Positions 46,346 through 59,189 are shown, numbered from the stretch's first letter. The stretch is 64,000 nucleotides of DNA from Gordionus sp. m RMFG-2023 (GCF_954871325.1 NC_088775.1:25459561-25523560), one strand, 5' to 3'. Translations and numbers: made by a program. Notes: generated by a model not told the origin, from the sequence alone.

Positions 46346-47089
46346 GATGTTTTGAATAATTTTGCTGCTTTCGCTTTTATTTATTTTGTATTTTACATTA
46401 TTTTATGATCTATGCCTCAATATTGTCCTTTAGATATTATGATTTTTTTTTTCGTAATCGTTTACTAATTATACTAATTATATATTTTTTATTTTATAAA
46501 TTATACAATTATAAATTAATTGCAAGATTTAAATAAAGATTTATGATATATATGATACAATAAAGATATTCAATTTACAAATATAATATATAAATTAAAA
46601 ATTTAATTGCAGGTGTAGAATTGAAAGTTTGTAGAATATGATAGGTTGAATAATGAAGGGTACGAAGATTGAAACAAAATGTTAATAACCTAAAATAGAC
46701 AAAATTATATATTAAAATTAAATACCCTTTAATGATCTATATTCATCCAATAATAATTATATTCCGTTATGAAAAAGGTATAAACAAAATAAAAATTATA
46801 GGAAAAATATAAAAAATTAAAAGTGAAAAAGTAAAAATTTAAATTATAAAAATGATAAAAAATAATAATCAAAAAAAATTCTTTTACAAAAATTAAAAAG
46901 TAAAATTTTATAAATAATATCTATATAATTTTTCTTTAAAATTAACATCTTCGAAATATCCTCATTACATAGTCTATCATATGAAATTAACTAATATCAC
47001 ATATAATATCATAATAATTCTTTTAATTTGAGTAAGACATTTTTTGTATAAAAATATTAATTTGAATATCACAATAGCAGGAAATATGG
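46346..47089. other. no gene recognised
   Basis: AT-rich spacer; nothing coding or repetitive stands out. Confidence 0.5.
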
Positions 47090-47880
47090 GATAATCTGAA
47101 ATTCCATTTTTTTAATATCTTCATATTTCTTTGAGAGGTATCGTGTTTTCCCCATTACCACTTGAAGATATAGGGCCTTGTGTTTGTGCATATCTTTATG
47201 ACCACCTTTAAAAATTTCCAAAACGTCAGGTGAGAACATTGGCACTGAGATTCAATTCCATAATGCCAGCCTTCAACAAAATTGTTCAGACGACATCATA
47301 TATATAATTGTGTTTAGAGGAGCTGCAAAATTATTAGTTGCTCTATGGTTTATAACAAAAGATATAATTTTAGAATTTCTAAATCTTCGGATATAGGTCT
47401 TCTCAATTAAGCTCAAAGGAGCCATTCATTTCTCCAAATATTTCTGCCATTCCTCTAGAACATATGCAAAGGCCTATAAAGACCTGCTATATAATCAGAA
47501 ATCATTAGCCGCATAGACATTTTTTAACCCCAAATTATTTATTTTTATATCACGCTCAAAGAGAGAAAGAAAGAATTTTAGATGAAAATAGCATTTATTG
47601 GTGCCTGTTCAAAATCCACCAATATCTTCCTCGGAAGTGCAACAGCTGATAATTTTTATTCCTTCGCGCCTCCCTCGATGAAAATTTTTTTTAAGAGATA
47701 TTTATTATAGAACAATAACACATTTTCATCAAAAACACTTATTTCGAGTATTTCTATCAAAAGATATTCAATGATTCCAATTGTCATCAATGGGAAAAAT
47801 GCAAGTTCATTTAAAAAATATTTTATTTCATATGAAATGACAAATAACAATTTCGTTTATTATTTAAGCATAAATAAGTA
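47090..47880 (-). pseudogene. MULE transposase relic, C-terminal half (third MULE type)
   Basis: Minus strand: an open start region 47850-47656 (MLFVISYEIKYFLNELAFFP onward), then LPRKILVDFEQAPINAI at about 47635-47585 with the second catalytic aspartate, and NNFVEGWHYGIESQCQCSHL followed by TFWKFLKVVIKI at about 47295-47210. The latter matches the TNN.VEGWHR.....G..HP..WKF motif, with its catalytic glutamate, of another MULE group. It differs from MULE-1 (NCESMNH) and MULE-2 (NRVESHN). Many stops; no terminal repeats found. Confidence 0.7.
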
Positions 47881-48509
47881 TTATATTTTTGGCAAATAAT
47901 TCTTTCTGCGCAATACTTGCCCCTTTACTTAATGGACAGGCATTGGGAAATGACCTACTTGGATATATTTTATATTTGATATAGGTGCGATATTGATGGC
48001 TTTTCATCTTTTCACACCTACGTTGGAAGGTCTTCCGGTATTCATAGTATTATCCTTTCCAGTTTGCATCAACCCTTTTGTTATCCGCGATTTAAATACC
48101 AGCCATCTCATAAATTTTATATTATTTAATGCTTACTATGGCATCTAAAGGCATTTATTTCGTAGAATCCAATAAATGGAAAACCATTCTTATATAATAT
48201 CGTTTCTATTTAATATCTGTCCGACTAAACCAGTATATCGTAAAGATCCACTCCACCCATTCCATCATTATAGTTTTAAATATTGCGAGCATTTCTACAT
48301 TTATAAAGACTTTATCCTAAACAGACCATCGCTTAACATTGATTGTCGGTAAAACACCTATAACTTTAGATATAGTAGTAACGGGTTTGTTGTTCTGCCG
48401 CTTGTAGATAATAATACCACTTTTCACTTTTGTAATATATTATGTAATCTATAGCTTTTCTTCCTTCTTTCTTTAAGCCTTAACATGTTTAAATTCGCAT
48501 GCGAATAAG

Positions 48510-48722
48510 TAGTGTTGTTAAAAAGCCCGATTTGGGTCGATTTTTCAAAACGGCCCGATTAAGAATTTAGCTAAAATAACATTATGAAAGCATCGAGATT
48601 GGGCAAATAGATGTCCAAGCATTTCTTCCAGCTAGCAAAATCTTTAGGCTTACATGATGTTATTTTGGTTATAATCTTAACGGGCCGCGAATCAACCCGA
48701 ATAGGGCTTTTTAACAATACTG
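48510..48722. mobile_element. 213-bp hAT MITE in the piggyBac relic
   Basis: Ends TAGTGTTGTTAAAAAGCCC and, inverted, CAGTATTGTTAAAAAGCCC (17 of 19 match). Next to them are GGGTCGATTTTTC and AACGGCCCGATTAAGA, mirrored as TCTTAACGGGCCGCG and AATCAACCCG. Flanking 8-mers CGAATAAG and CTTATAAG agree at 6 of 8. The interior also pairs (TAAAATAACATTATG with CATGATGTTATTTT), so the whole element can fold back. Confidence 0.8.
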
Positions 48723-49046
48723 CTTATAAGCGATTTGATCTTATCGTTCAGGATACCAAATTATCTTGTTTTAAGAATCAAATATAATTGGTATGAAGAT
48801 AAAAAAAATAATCCATATATAATATGTGGTATTTATTTGTACGTATTATTTCCGACAGACGAAGAACGATATCTCCACTCCACTGATACCTAAACTGCTT
48901 TTATAACATTGGTACATTTTTCCTAGTATATTTTAATATATAAACCCGGATAAGCCACATAGAGCAAACACTTTTATCCCTATTTATGGGGTTTTGATTT
49001 AATGTATTGTCATAATTTAGAGCATCCCTTGAAGGGAATTATGAAT

Positions 49047-49424
49047 TCGTCTATAGCTAGCTTCTCTTCAAGTTGTATTATTTTGAATTTTTTTTTAGTG
49101 GCATATGAAAGGTTGAATTTTGAATAATTTGTTGTATCGTTTATCTTCCCTATATACCATTTATCTTCCCTATATACCATTTATTTCTTATTATTTATAT
49201 GGAAAAATTTCCGGATCAAAAGGATGGAATAGATGTCGTCTATAGCTAGCTTCTCTTCAAGTTGTATTATTTTGAATTTTTTTTTAGTGGCATATGAAAG
49301 GTTGAATTTTGAATAATTTGTTGTATCGTTTATCTTCCCTATATACCATTTATCTTCCCTATATACCATTTATTTCTTATTATTTATATGGAAAAATTTC
49401 CGGATCAAAAGGATGGAATAGATG
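49047..49424 (+). repeat. exact 189-bp tandem duplication
   Basis: 49047-49235 and 49236-49424 appear identical by eye. Each also contains TATCTTCCCTATATACCATT twice. It lies within the piggyBac relic. Confidence 0.93.
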
Positions 49425-49650
49425 TTAGACCATATAGAAGGCATCTTAACTAGGCTAATATATATATAAGTGTATCCCAATAAATTTTTCGCTATCTGTA
49501 GTATCTTCGATTATATCCTCCATTTCAAGAGTTAATTTGTAATATAAGATGATATCAAATCATCTGCCAGCAAAGGATAGTAATTATCGTCTTCGTCTGA
49601 GCTTTCTATATCCGCCTCAGGTATATCACCCTCGGGGATAAAAATGCATA

Positions 49651-51326
49651 TTAATATAAAAAGCATCTCATATTACACGTTATTTATATAAAATATTTAA
49701 TTATAACCTCTCCCTTATCCAAAATAACTCAAACATTAGATAATCATTATCAAAATATAATCTAATTACCCCCCTCCCTTTCCGTTTCCATAACCCTAAA
49801 TCTAAATAACCTAAATATTTTACCTAAAATTTCCAATCATTGATAACAAATATTTTAGTGCATAAGAAATGACCATTGATGCCAAGTGGCATCAATTTCC
49901 AGCTTCTAAAATGTGATAATTTTTAATATATATATTAATAAATTATTACTTATATTTATAGCAAGTTTTGATAACCAAAAATATAAATTAAAATTTTGGC
50001 TCGAAAATGGTATGAAAAAACGAGTTAATGATAAAATACGAAACAGAAAATATTATTTCATAAGTTATCAGTGGCCATTTTTAATGCATTTAAAATACTA
50101 TTAAGAAATTATGATTCCAAAAGTTATCCATGGACTCGAAAGGGTTAACTCTTGATATTTGAATTATATCGAATAAAATCAATAATGTGTTCATGTTTAT
50201 CATCCTTGTATATGACCCCTACGGTAAGTCATGTCAGCGCATCTCATCAATAAGGGGCGCCGAAACTTAGAAATTTATCTTTTGACACCCTAATTATCAC
50301 TGAAACATTTTCCCTTTCCCACAAAACTGAGTTCAAATTGCATTTATATATTCACATTTAATTATTAATCATATTTATTTAAATTTTCATCATATTGTTT
50401 TTTTATATTTTTATTTTAAATAATTATATTTTATATATATATTATTTTTTTTAATTAGAAAAAAATGGAAATTTCTTTTTGAAAAAAAAGATAAATAAGT
50501 AAATAAAATAGCGTGATAAAGTGTCGCTAGATGACTGAAAAAATTTTTTTTAATTATTTTTTTTAGAGGTGGTCAATCAAATAAATGCATATATAAATGT
50601 ATAAGTAATAATAAATATACACATTTTCGTCAAATTGGAAGATAAATTAAATCAATATTAAATTATGGGGGGAAGGGGGGGGGGGTAGAAGAGTTAACCC
50701 CTATAGTTGTTTAATACCGACTCCTCTATTGTTTCTTCATTAAAATTAATTCAAGTTTTTGTGTTTTTCTGTATTTAATTTAAGACAAATTTGCTATAAA
50801 TATTTCAAAAATCTTAAAACACAAAAAAAACTTATAATTTTCTAAAACCGTTAGGCAGCTGAACCATAACCTTTTAATTTTTCGCCCCTGAACCTTAACG
50901 GAACCTGAAATCGGCTTTAAATAATAAATTTTGAATAATTTTATTAATTTTTTTTTGTGCTTTGCATATATATCTGTTGATAAGACATTGGTGTAGGTGC
51001 CTAGCTTTAAAATCAGGCATTTAACCACATCTTTGAGAGTTGCAAGGTAGAGATATATATATTATACATATTTTATAGTATAATATTTTTTTTGTCGATG
51101 AACTTATTTTTTTTAAAAACTATACTGAAAAAGCAAGTTCATCATAAGCCTTGCAAAAAACTCGAAGATTTGCTTAGGCTTTGCTGACATCTACAAAAAT
51201 AGTCCTGATACATGGTTATTATATATACTTAGTGTGAAAAATATAAACATAATCTTAGTCCATAGCTATTTATGAATTTATAGCCCTAGGATGTCAATGT
51301 GATTTCACGAATACTTCACATCTAAT
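49651..51326. other. no gene recognised
   Basis: AT-rich. A G-run lies at about 50668-50686. An 82-codon minus-strand frame at 51028-50780 (MVKCLILKLGTYTNVLSTDI; later GSVKVQGRKIKRLWFSC) has a coding-like composition, but I do not recognise it. It could be the end of an unknown transposon gene or chance. Confidence 0.4.
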
Positions 51327-53497
51327 TAGAGGTCGCGGGCCTAATTTTTTATTCACGGCCCGCCCGCTCATGGCAATAAAAAAATTCACGCCCATTCACG
51401 CTTACCACTAAAAAAATTTGACCCGACCCGCCCGCTCACGACAAGCAATATTTTGATTCACGCCCGTCACGCCCGAAAATTCACGGTGTTTTTAAATTTT
51501 TCAAAACTATTGCTATAATTTATCACTTTTTTGAATTCATTTTATTTATTTTTCTAATTTCATAATCTATATTAATAACAAAAATAAATACAATCTATAA
51601 ATCGAAATTTATTTAGAAAAAGAATAAAGTCCATCTTTTTTTATTTCAATTGTGTACGCCTTTCCTCTAATAAGAGATTGGCTACAGAAAATAACCTTTT
51701 ACTAGAAGCTGAACTTGCAGCTACAAAATTTTACTCGATAATTTTCTCAAAAAAGGAAATGAATATTCCTGCTTCCAGAACATCAAAATATTGTCTTGTT
51801 ATTTATCTTATATAAATCTTTTAAGTTCATCCTCACAGCTTTCATCGGTGATGTTGATGCTTCATCAGAATCATCTAGAAATTATCTAAATTTTTTATTT
51901 AGAATAAACGGTCTTTTATGAGTGTGGGATGAATTAGGAAAGTGATAGTTGGTATTGACCATTTAGAATATACGGTTTTTTATGAGTTTAGGATAAGTTA
52001 GGAAAGTTATAAATGATAGTTGGCATTGACTTATGCATATCAACTAATTCATTTTTAAGATTATTTTATATATATAATTTTCTTCCTTTATTAAAAACTT
52101 AAGTCTTATGAAATTCGGATCTAGAATTAAGCCTACCTTATGTTGTGGCTGCATAATAATCTTTTAAAAGAAATCTTGTTCTGTATTTTAAGGTTTTGAT
52201 TATTATTGTATCACGTTCAGAAGGTTAACAAAATTTTATTAATTTTTATTTCCATAGTCAAACTTCATTTATTGTGGGACGAGAATCTGCTCTCAGATTA
52301 TCCGAGCATTCTTTAAATATTGATAAAAATTTATCTAACTCGCATGATGCTGATATCAATTGTGGCTAATCTATTTAATTCTTGCTTGCTAAACAAGTAC
52401 AACTATATTTCAGAATATGATTTTAAGAAACTCTGTATCATGATATACAGAATTCCATCTAGTTATTCTCGCTATTACATCTTGTTTAAGGGTGTGGTTT
52501 AGTTTGCTATTAGCTGTAGATTGTTTGAAATATTGTACTATTTTTTTTACACCATTTATATTTATGGCTATTTCAGTTAAACAATTGTCAAAAATATAAT
52601 GCATAATATTATTTAGTATATGGCATATACATGCAAGCATTTCGTCATCTTTGAATGCACTTATAAGATTTGCTCCGTTATCACTCACAACACATTTATT
52701 CAAGTATTTTCTACTTCTGTATATTCTCCTAAAATTGAATTGATTACACTTTTATTTTGACGTTTTTTTCATCCATTGCCCTTGTGGTCAAAACAAATGT
52801 TTTTAATTTAAAATCTTTAATGATAATATGCCCTATAATGGTTAAAAAACTTAGATATTTATAGTCATCCATCCAAATATCAGTGATTATGGACAAGTAA
52901 TTATTATTGATCATGCTTTTAATTTTAAATTTTATTTCATGGTATATTTTTGAACCTATAGTATTCATGAGAGTTTTCCGGTTCACAACTTTTATATTTT
53001 GTTATCCGTATGTAACACCAACATTTATCTCTTGGCCTAGCTTGTAAAATCCTTCACTTGATGCATTTAAAGATTGAAGATCTTTATAAATAAAATATAA
53101 CTGACTTTTCTGTAAAAAGTTTAAATTTAGCATAAAGTCTCGCGACAAAAACACCTAAACATAAAAAGAAAATAGAACTAACTAAATGATACCGGATGTT
53201 GTTTATAAAATGCGGAAGATTTTTAATTTTCATAAATTATTCTTTTTAAAAAAAGAACTAAATTAAATAAGAAAATATATAATATAATTATAAAATTGCA
53301 AATTTAAATTTATAAAAAAACAATTTAAAAAATTAAAATTTCCGTGATTCACGGGATATTTTTGTTCACGCCCGATCACGCCCGGGGAAAATTTTGGGAG
53401 GGCCCGTCACGCCTTGAAATTCGAAATTTATTCACACGCCGTGACCCACCGTGAGACGATGGGTCACGCCTAATTTCACGGCCCGCGCCCACCTCTA
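51327..53497 (-). mobile_element. hAT-F, Hermes/Ac-like hAT element
   Basis: The left end TAGAGGTCGCGGGCC and the right inverse TAGAGGTGGGCGCGGGCC are flanked by 8-mers CATCTAAT (51319-51326) and CCTCTAAT (53498-53505), 7 of 8 matching. Subterminal CACGGCCCGCCCGCTCA- and CACGCCCGTCACGCCC-type repeats occur at both ends. The 2171-bp body carries a decayed minus-strand transposase. Confidence 0.88.
51650..53000 (-). pseudogene. hAT transposase relic of hAT-F
   Basis: Minus strand from about 52986: MNRKTLMNTIGSKIYHEIKF, SIITDIWMDDYKYLSFLTII and GHIIIKDFKLKTFVLTTRAM, the hAT start of the RNase H core (..TTD.WTS....Y...T.HFI...W.L....L..R). Then CVVSDNGANLISAFKDDEML with ACICHILNNIMHYIF, the VTDN..N...A......CxxH.L block. 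Near the left end are DELKRF-like sequence and ILMFWKQEYSFPFLRKLSSK, the dimerisation domain with its W and FP.L. Frames change several times. The N-terminal BED finger is not visible. Resembles the Hermes/hobo/Ac group more than the TTF group. Confidence 0.8.
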
Positions 53498-53811
53498 CCT
53501 CTAATATCAAATTTTTGCAAAAAAAGCCTGATCTGGGTCTAAACCCCCATTATTAGCCTGATAACCATTGATTTCACATTAACCTTTACATAACCTTTTC
53601 ATCTAAAATATTAGCGCTTATTAGAACTAATATAGGCATTGCAAGTCTTGACAAGGGTAATCAAGTACTATTAGTTGAGATTTCTCCTCATAAATATTTA
53701 TAGAAGGGCTTTACATTTATTGCAGACTTTTTTGAAAAAAAAATTAGTTTTCACTTTTTTTTACTATTTAAAATGCTTTCTGTATGAAAAATTAATTTAG
53801 ATTATAGTCTT
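53498..53811. other. no gene recognised
   Basis: AT-rich spacer between hAT-F and the next hAT end. Confidence 0.5.
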
Positions 53812-54840
53812 CAGAGTTGTTAAACCCAACTTTTAAAGGTAGCGTTCTACCGCTATCTCCATTTGTCAAAAAGTAGCGCACTATTTGCTACTAATTTGTA
53901 AAAGTAGCTTTGGCTACTTTTTATAAAAAAAATTTTTTAAATATATTTGTTTTATTTTTTGTTTATAATGTAATTGCATAGTATATAATACATAAAAATC
54001 AACATTTATAAATATTTTATTATAGTTAGTTTTGATTATAAAACAATTTATGTAAAAAGACTATAATTTATGTAATAAAAAGAACTATTTATGAGAATAT
54101 ACATTTTTTTTTTAAATTTATTTTGTTGCATTTTAATAATAAATTTCTATACTATAATCTATAATCCCCAAATCTAGAGCGACGATCAGAAAGTATAAGA
54201 TTTGCCTAAAATAATCTCTCAACACTAGCACTTGAATATTTTTAATATAAGAAAAATTATCAAAAATACTTATTTGTATTTTTAGATTTAAAAAACGCGT
54301 CTAGGGAATTTTCTATTATACTAGTATCCTTTATTTCAAAAAAATTATCAATGGATGTCGTTTTTATGGTTCTAACTAGGACCTTTGTCTGCTTTCCTAA
54401 TCAGTTGTGTCTAGCGACAAAAAATTGTTGTAACAGAGTATAGAGTTTTAATCATGGTAAATGATGGATTATCAACCAATGACATTGGCTGAACTGTATC
54501 AATTATAAAATCGACAATAACTTTAGCAGCCAGTTTCTGAGAAATATTGGCATGTGCAATATTTATTAGTAATCAATTTATCATGAATTGAATTGGTATT
54601 TTTGCATGTAGTATCCCCTATAACAAAATTATTAGTTTAAACATATAAATTTCCACCTTTTGTTTTTATATTAATTTAAAAATATTTTCAAATTTTGGAA
54701 ATCGAGAATTTTTATTATTGTTATCAAGGACATTTTCTTCCAGGGTAGCTTCCATTTCATTAATATCATAATTGTCTGACTCACTTACATCGATTTGGAT
54801 ATCCATTGCCATTGCATTTTAAATAATTTACATCAGATGA
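53812..54840 (-). pseudogene. hAT-G relic with one end, N-terminal part of transposase
   Basis: The left end CAGAGTTGTTAAACCC is followed by AAAGGTAGCG, AAAGTAGCGCACTA and AAGTAGCTTTGGCTA repeats. On the minus strand from about 54820: MAMAMDIQIDVSESDNYDIN, an acidic start (EMEATLEENV), then ANISQKLAAKVIVDFIIDTV / QPMSLVDNPSFTMIKTL, matching the A..IV.FI..D..P.S.V....F..L segment before the hAT catalytic core. Little of the core remains. The SINE at 54914 and later sequence interrupt its 5' side. Other end not identified. Confidence 0.65.
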
Positions 54841-54913
54841 TTTAGGTTTATAATACAAAATTGAAAATAGATATTACAAATTGAAGATATAAATTTCAAT
54901 TACAAAATTAAAT

Positions 54914-55441
54914 TTTGTTTCCTTTTTAGCTTTCACCTTTTCAGGTGGTAAGCTTGAAGTATGCTATCAAGGCCAAAGTATCTAGTATCTTGATCTCGCA
55001 CCGCAGTATTATCGATACATATCCCACCAGAGTATTCTTATCGATTCCATACTCACGCCTAAGTATCAATCCCGATGGATCTCCCGCCGGAGTATCGTTA
55101 TCAAGTCCATTGTATCTTGATAGACATTGAGCATGAACTGCCCCCGAGGTCACCATTATCCCAGCGCTGGCCACGAAATCGTTATCATCCTTTAATGACC
55201 CACGAGTTCAGCTGGCCGTCTTATTTGGTTTATTGGACAAGTATCCTATAGCACCTGGCTGTCTAAGCCTGTCGGTGACCGGGGTGGCATTTCTCAACTC
55301 AGAAATTCATTATATCATATGTCTATACACATCCGTCATCGAAGGAAAACTCGAAAATTTTTAGTTAGTTCCTTACCAGGATTGAATCTGGGACCTTCTG
55401 TTTCCAAGCCTACATCATACACCACTGGGCCACCCCGGCGA
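54914..55441 (-). mobile_element. full-length tRNA-derived SINE with RTE-type tail
   Basis: Flanked by a perfect 17-bp target duplication CAATTACAAAATTAAAT (54897-54913 and 55442-55458). On the minus strand it starts with a tRNA-like head (GGGGTGGCCCAGTGGTG as A box, AGATTCAATCCTGG as B box). A body follows with TGCCACCCCGGTCACCGACA and ACTTGTCCAATAAACC, then a part with repeated GGxGGGATxTxTCGATAxTAC motifs, and the tail GCTTACCACCTGAAAAGGTG before AAAGCTAAAAAGGAAACAAA. The tail is shared with the RTE-like LINE at 44104-44726, its presumed source of reverse transcriptase. Length 528 bp. Confidence 0.88.
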
Positions 55442-55518
55442 CAATTACAAAATTAAATAAAAAATTGTAATTAATTATGATATTATATTTAAATTTTCAT
55501 GTTTATAGTTACATTCAT

Positions 55519-55860
55519 TCACTTTGTTCCAATTTTATTTTAATTTATAATTGCGCTTTTTATTTTTACTATAAAAGGGACTAATTTTTATGTTTATCTG
55601 AATAATATATTTTTAGTTTATAAATTTTTATAACTAATTTTTTTTTAACTTGATAAAATTTAAATAAAGTTTTTTTATAAAATACTTGTTCGTTTGATAT
55701 TAAATAATTTGTGTTTTATTCTTGAATTTATCTTAAGTAGGTTTGTTTTAAAGTTAACATACCATGGCACACACACGCTCACAATGACTGACTGGCAAGG
55801 TGTCTCCTACTTTACTACCCTTAAATTAAGCCCCGTTACTTTAGAAACAAAACTATAATT
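55519..55860 (+). repeat. dispersed repeat family R1, copy 2
   Basis: Counterpart of 23094-23480: CACTTTGTTCCAATTTTATT, TTTATAATTGCGC, TATA-like TTACTATAAAAGGGAC, CATACCATGGCAC and TTAAGCCCCGTTACTTTAGA. Class undetermined. Confidence 0.4.
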
Positions 55861-56653
55861 AGAGAAGTATTAAGATAGGGACCATTTTATATTCAAAACT
55901 GTATTTACACATTCATAACTATCAGGTTTCTAATGAATAATAAAATAAAGGCAGTTATATTTAAATTATATTTCATCAAATAAGACATAATTATAGTGAA
56001 TAATCAACCTGTTTTATTTACTAATGCATATCAAAATAAGAATATCAATATCAATATTTTTGAATATATTATTAATAAATTCTAGTGAAAATTAAACTGA
56101 TCACATAAATCCAGCTTGTAATCTTTTTATAGGCATGTTTCTAACACATATTTCACCTAATTCGGAGACATTTTATACCCAGGCACCCATCTACGCTTAA
56201 TATGGATTCAAACTTATATGGATCATAACCTTATATGTATCACAACCTAAAGCTGACTCATAAATTCTAGTTAACCTCCCTTGATGCATATCCATTTATT
56301 TTATGTTCTTCGTGCTTTGCTTATTTTTTCATGAACTTTTTAACTTAATATAATTTTTATTGGTTTTATCATAAATTTTTTATATAAATTATAAATGATT
56401 TAAAGGTGTATACTAAACATGCTGAAATATATTTTCAGCAGAATCATATTTTTAAATTTAAAAGAATTACCGACTCAAAAAATGATTTAAAGTTAAAAAA
56501 AATAACACATAGCAGGAAAAAAAACATTGACGCAACTGGATTGTAATTTTTTTTAAAATTCAATTTTAATCAATTGGAATAAATGATGTTGGAGTGTATT
56601 ATACTAAGAAATACAATTTTAAAAAGATTCAGCTCTAATATATCCTGCCTATA
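55861..56653. other. no gene recognised
   Basis: AT-rich, no repeats or coding noted. Confidence 0.5.
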
Positions 56654-56874
56654 ATGGGAGTGCTCCACTTGTGCAAATATTTAAAATGAGAAAATCAACA
56701 TTAAAGTTTAAAATCAAATATAGGAAAACCTTATTGATCAATTTTAACAGAGCTATAATTTTGGCAAAAATTAACATTTTTTCTAGTTTTTATTTATATA
56801 TATATTGGGAATAAATAAGTTATTATCCACTTCTATCTCAAAAATTTTTAAAAATGTCGAGTGGAGCACTCCAA
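56654..56874. mobile_element. ~220-bp MITE with GGAGTGCTCCACT ends
   Basis: ATGGGAGTGCTCCACTTG on the left and the inverse TTGGAGTGCTCCACTCG on the right. The end itself contains a small palindrome (GGAGTGCTCC). The AT-rich interior has no coding. Size and ends suggest a Tc1/mariner-type MITE, but a clear TA duplication is not established. Confidence 0.6.
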
Positions 56875-59189
56875 TTCTAGACCGATGATATATTTATAAA
56901 TTTCGGCCATATAAAATATTTATGACATTAATTATATGCAAACAATTATACTAATTTAATATTTATTTTATTTCTATAATAATAATTATAATTCAAAAAT
57001 AATAAATATTTAAAATATTTGAAGCCCGCCACACCTTCAAATTTTTACACAGGTGTCGATGTGCTGAGATACCAAAACTTTTTGGTAGCTGAGTCAGCTT
57101 GATAAAAAATCCCCGCGGGAAAGAATTTTCGTGGCGTGCAAGCCTCATATTTTTTCTATAAATGGCTCTAGGCATTTTAGTAAGAGGTTATATTAACATA
57201 CTTTTTTACATATCATTTGGTTTAGACGTTTGTTTCATTATAATGAATTAGAAATATTCCAAGGTGGAACAAAGTTTTAAAAAATATCTTAAAAAATATT
57301 TATCTAAAAAAAATGTTTTAAACATTAATTATAAAATAAAATACATCTTTGGCATGCATCCAAAAAAGTAAGAAATTATTTTTATAAAAAATGAATTTTT
57401 ACCTTTTATTATAAGAGTATTATGATCTGAAAAATAGTCCAAAAAAATTTCAATTTTTTATAAAATATGTTTTGCATAATTATATTATAAATAGTAATAT
57501 TTAAAAAAATTTTCACATCTTACAAATAATATTATTATTTAAATTCAAAAATCGATTTCTAACAAGGTAATTTAAAGATAAATAGTCGCATCGCATATTC
57601 GAGAAAAAAAGGTCTAATAGATTTATTTTATTTTATACATAAAAGATAAATATGCTAGAATATATCGTTAGACTGGATCCTAAACAGATTTCAACCAATT
57701 AATGTGTTATTAATTCCCCCCCCCCCCTCGGTGTAGCTAAACGGCTGGTTTTATTATCTCAACTTATGCTAACTTGCTTTTTTTCACACCTAAATACTTT
57801 GAACGATAATAACACTACTTAAATATAGTTTTGTAGTTCTCTATTTTTTAAAACTACTAACCCAATAGTTTAGGCAATAAATATTACTCAGGCCTAAAGA
57901 TTTTGCTCATAAATAGCAAATTTAAAATTGGCTAGATCGAGCTGTTTAGCGACATTACTTAAATAATATCGAAAAAAGTAAATTGTTAAATAAATAAATT
58001 AAACTTCTAATTCGTGCCCCAAATAGGTATATGATAGTTTTATGAATTTTAAAATAATATTAATATTTATAAAATATAATCTTTCCCTTTTATTAAACAT
58101 ACTAACCCACATCCACACATGACATCTCCCTGTGTCTGATTATCTACCCTTGCCCCCTTGGCCCATATAAATAATAAAGGATAATTTTTAGTTGGAATTA
58201 AAAATTCGAATATGGATAAAAATATCCCAGAAAAAATACTCCAATTGTAGAAATTTGTTTTAAAAATATTCCCCTTTTAAGAGTTTAATATTTCTTGAAA
58301 AATTGTCGGGGTTATTTTCGTCAGGTCTCTTTAGATAAGAAATACATTCTATATTTGTACCCTCTTTCTAATTTATTTTTACTATGATTTGCACTATTCT
58401 AGCCTCTTTTAATCCTCAAAATATTTTTAGATATTCATCAACTTAGACGGGATAGACACAATTAGGCTGGGGTAGGGAGGGACACTACGGGTGAACATTA
58501 AATAAATATAAAACTCAAGCCGGGCAAGAGGAAAATAAAAAAGACCACGACTGATTTAGGACTACGATTTAATACAAAAAAATTAAATTGCTTTCTTAAA
58601 AAAATACATTTTGGATTTTTTAATCATCATGCGCTTTTATAATAATTCTCTATGAAACTATTAACACAACCCTGTAAAATGAGTTTCAAATAGAGCTAAT
58701 ACCGGCAAAGAACTAATTATCTGGCTTCTAAAAATCCGTAACGTGCCAAAAAAAAATTAAAAACCTGGCAGGTTCGGGCTGTAAAGATGGTAAAATTTAA
58801 TGTCTTTTAGATAGATATTTTTGATTTATGATTTATTTATGTTGTATTTTGTAATAAATGCTTTTTAGTGCTCAAAGATTTTATCGTGTATTTTTTAAGT
58901 CGATATAAATTTTTGATGTTATTTTTTATTTATAAACCATATCATTAATATTTCAAAATTTATAAATAAGAATGCATATAAAAAACATATCAAAAACAAC
59001 ATTAAAATATTTTTTTTTAATAACAAGCAAAATAATTTCGTAGGTCATGTTTGGCATTCAACCATGAATTGATATCAGGTTAGATTTATTTACTTTTGAA
59101 GATATCCGTTATTTGAGAAAAAAACATTTGTTAGGGTTTAACAGTGGTTTAGCCACGGGGACCAAAAACCAAAAAAATCTTCCTTTTCT
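56875..59189. other. no gene recognised
   Basis: AT-rich sequence. A GC-richer stretch lies at 57020-57180 without recognisable protein. At 57716-57750 a C-run followed by CTCGGTGTAGCTAAACGGCTGG resembles an eroded hAT right end. Nothing else stands out. Confidence 0.45.

Larger units (their letters stand above)
47890..49650 (-). pseudogene. piggyBac-like transposase relic
   Basis: Minus strand from 49650: acidic N-terminus IPEGDIPEADIESSDEDDNY, then FIGIHLYIYISLVKMPSIWS (the F.GI...M..VK.PS..DYW region), LEEKLAIDD (as in the L.IDE catalytic area) near 49100-49280, NNKPVTTISKVIGVLPTINV / KRWS at about 48400-48340, and NDGMGGVDLYDILV with TDIKxKRYYIRMVFHLLD at about 48275-48165, the signature MGGVD...YR...+.KRYYLRI.FHLLD of piggyBac-derived proteins. 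A basic C-terminus follows (RRCEKMKSHQYRT). Multiple stops and frame changes, a nested MITE (48510-48722) and a tandem duplication. TTAA-flanked ends not identified. Confidence 0.75.

Noticed and set aside
54945-55174. Open frames on both strands in the SINE body
   Set aside because: They fall entirely inside the SINE; no family resemblance.
55855-56650. Possible host gene in a long quiet stretch
   Set aside because: No frame, splice pattern or motif could be supported on either strand.
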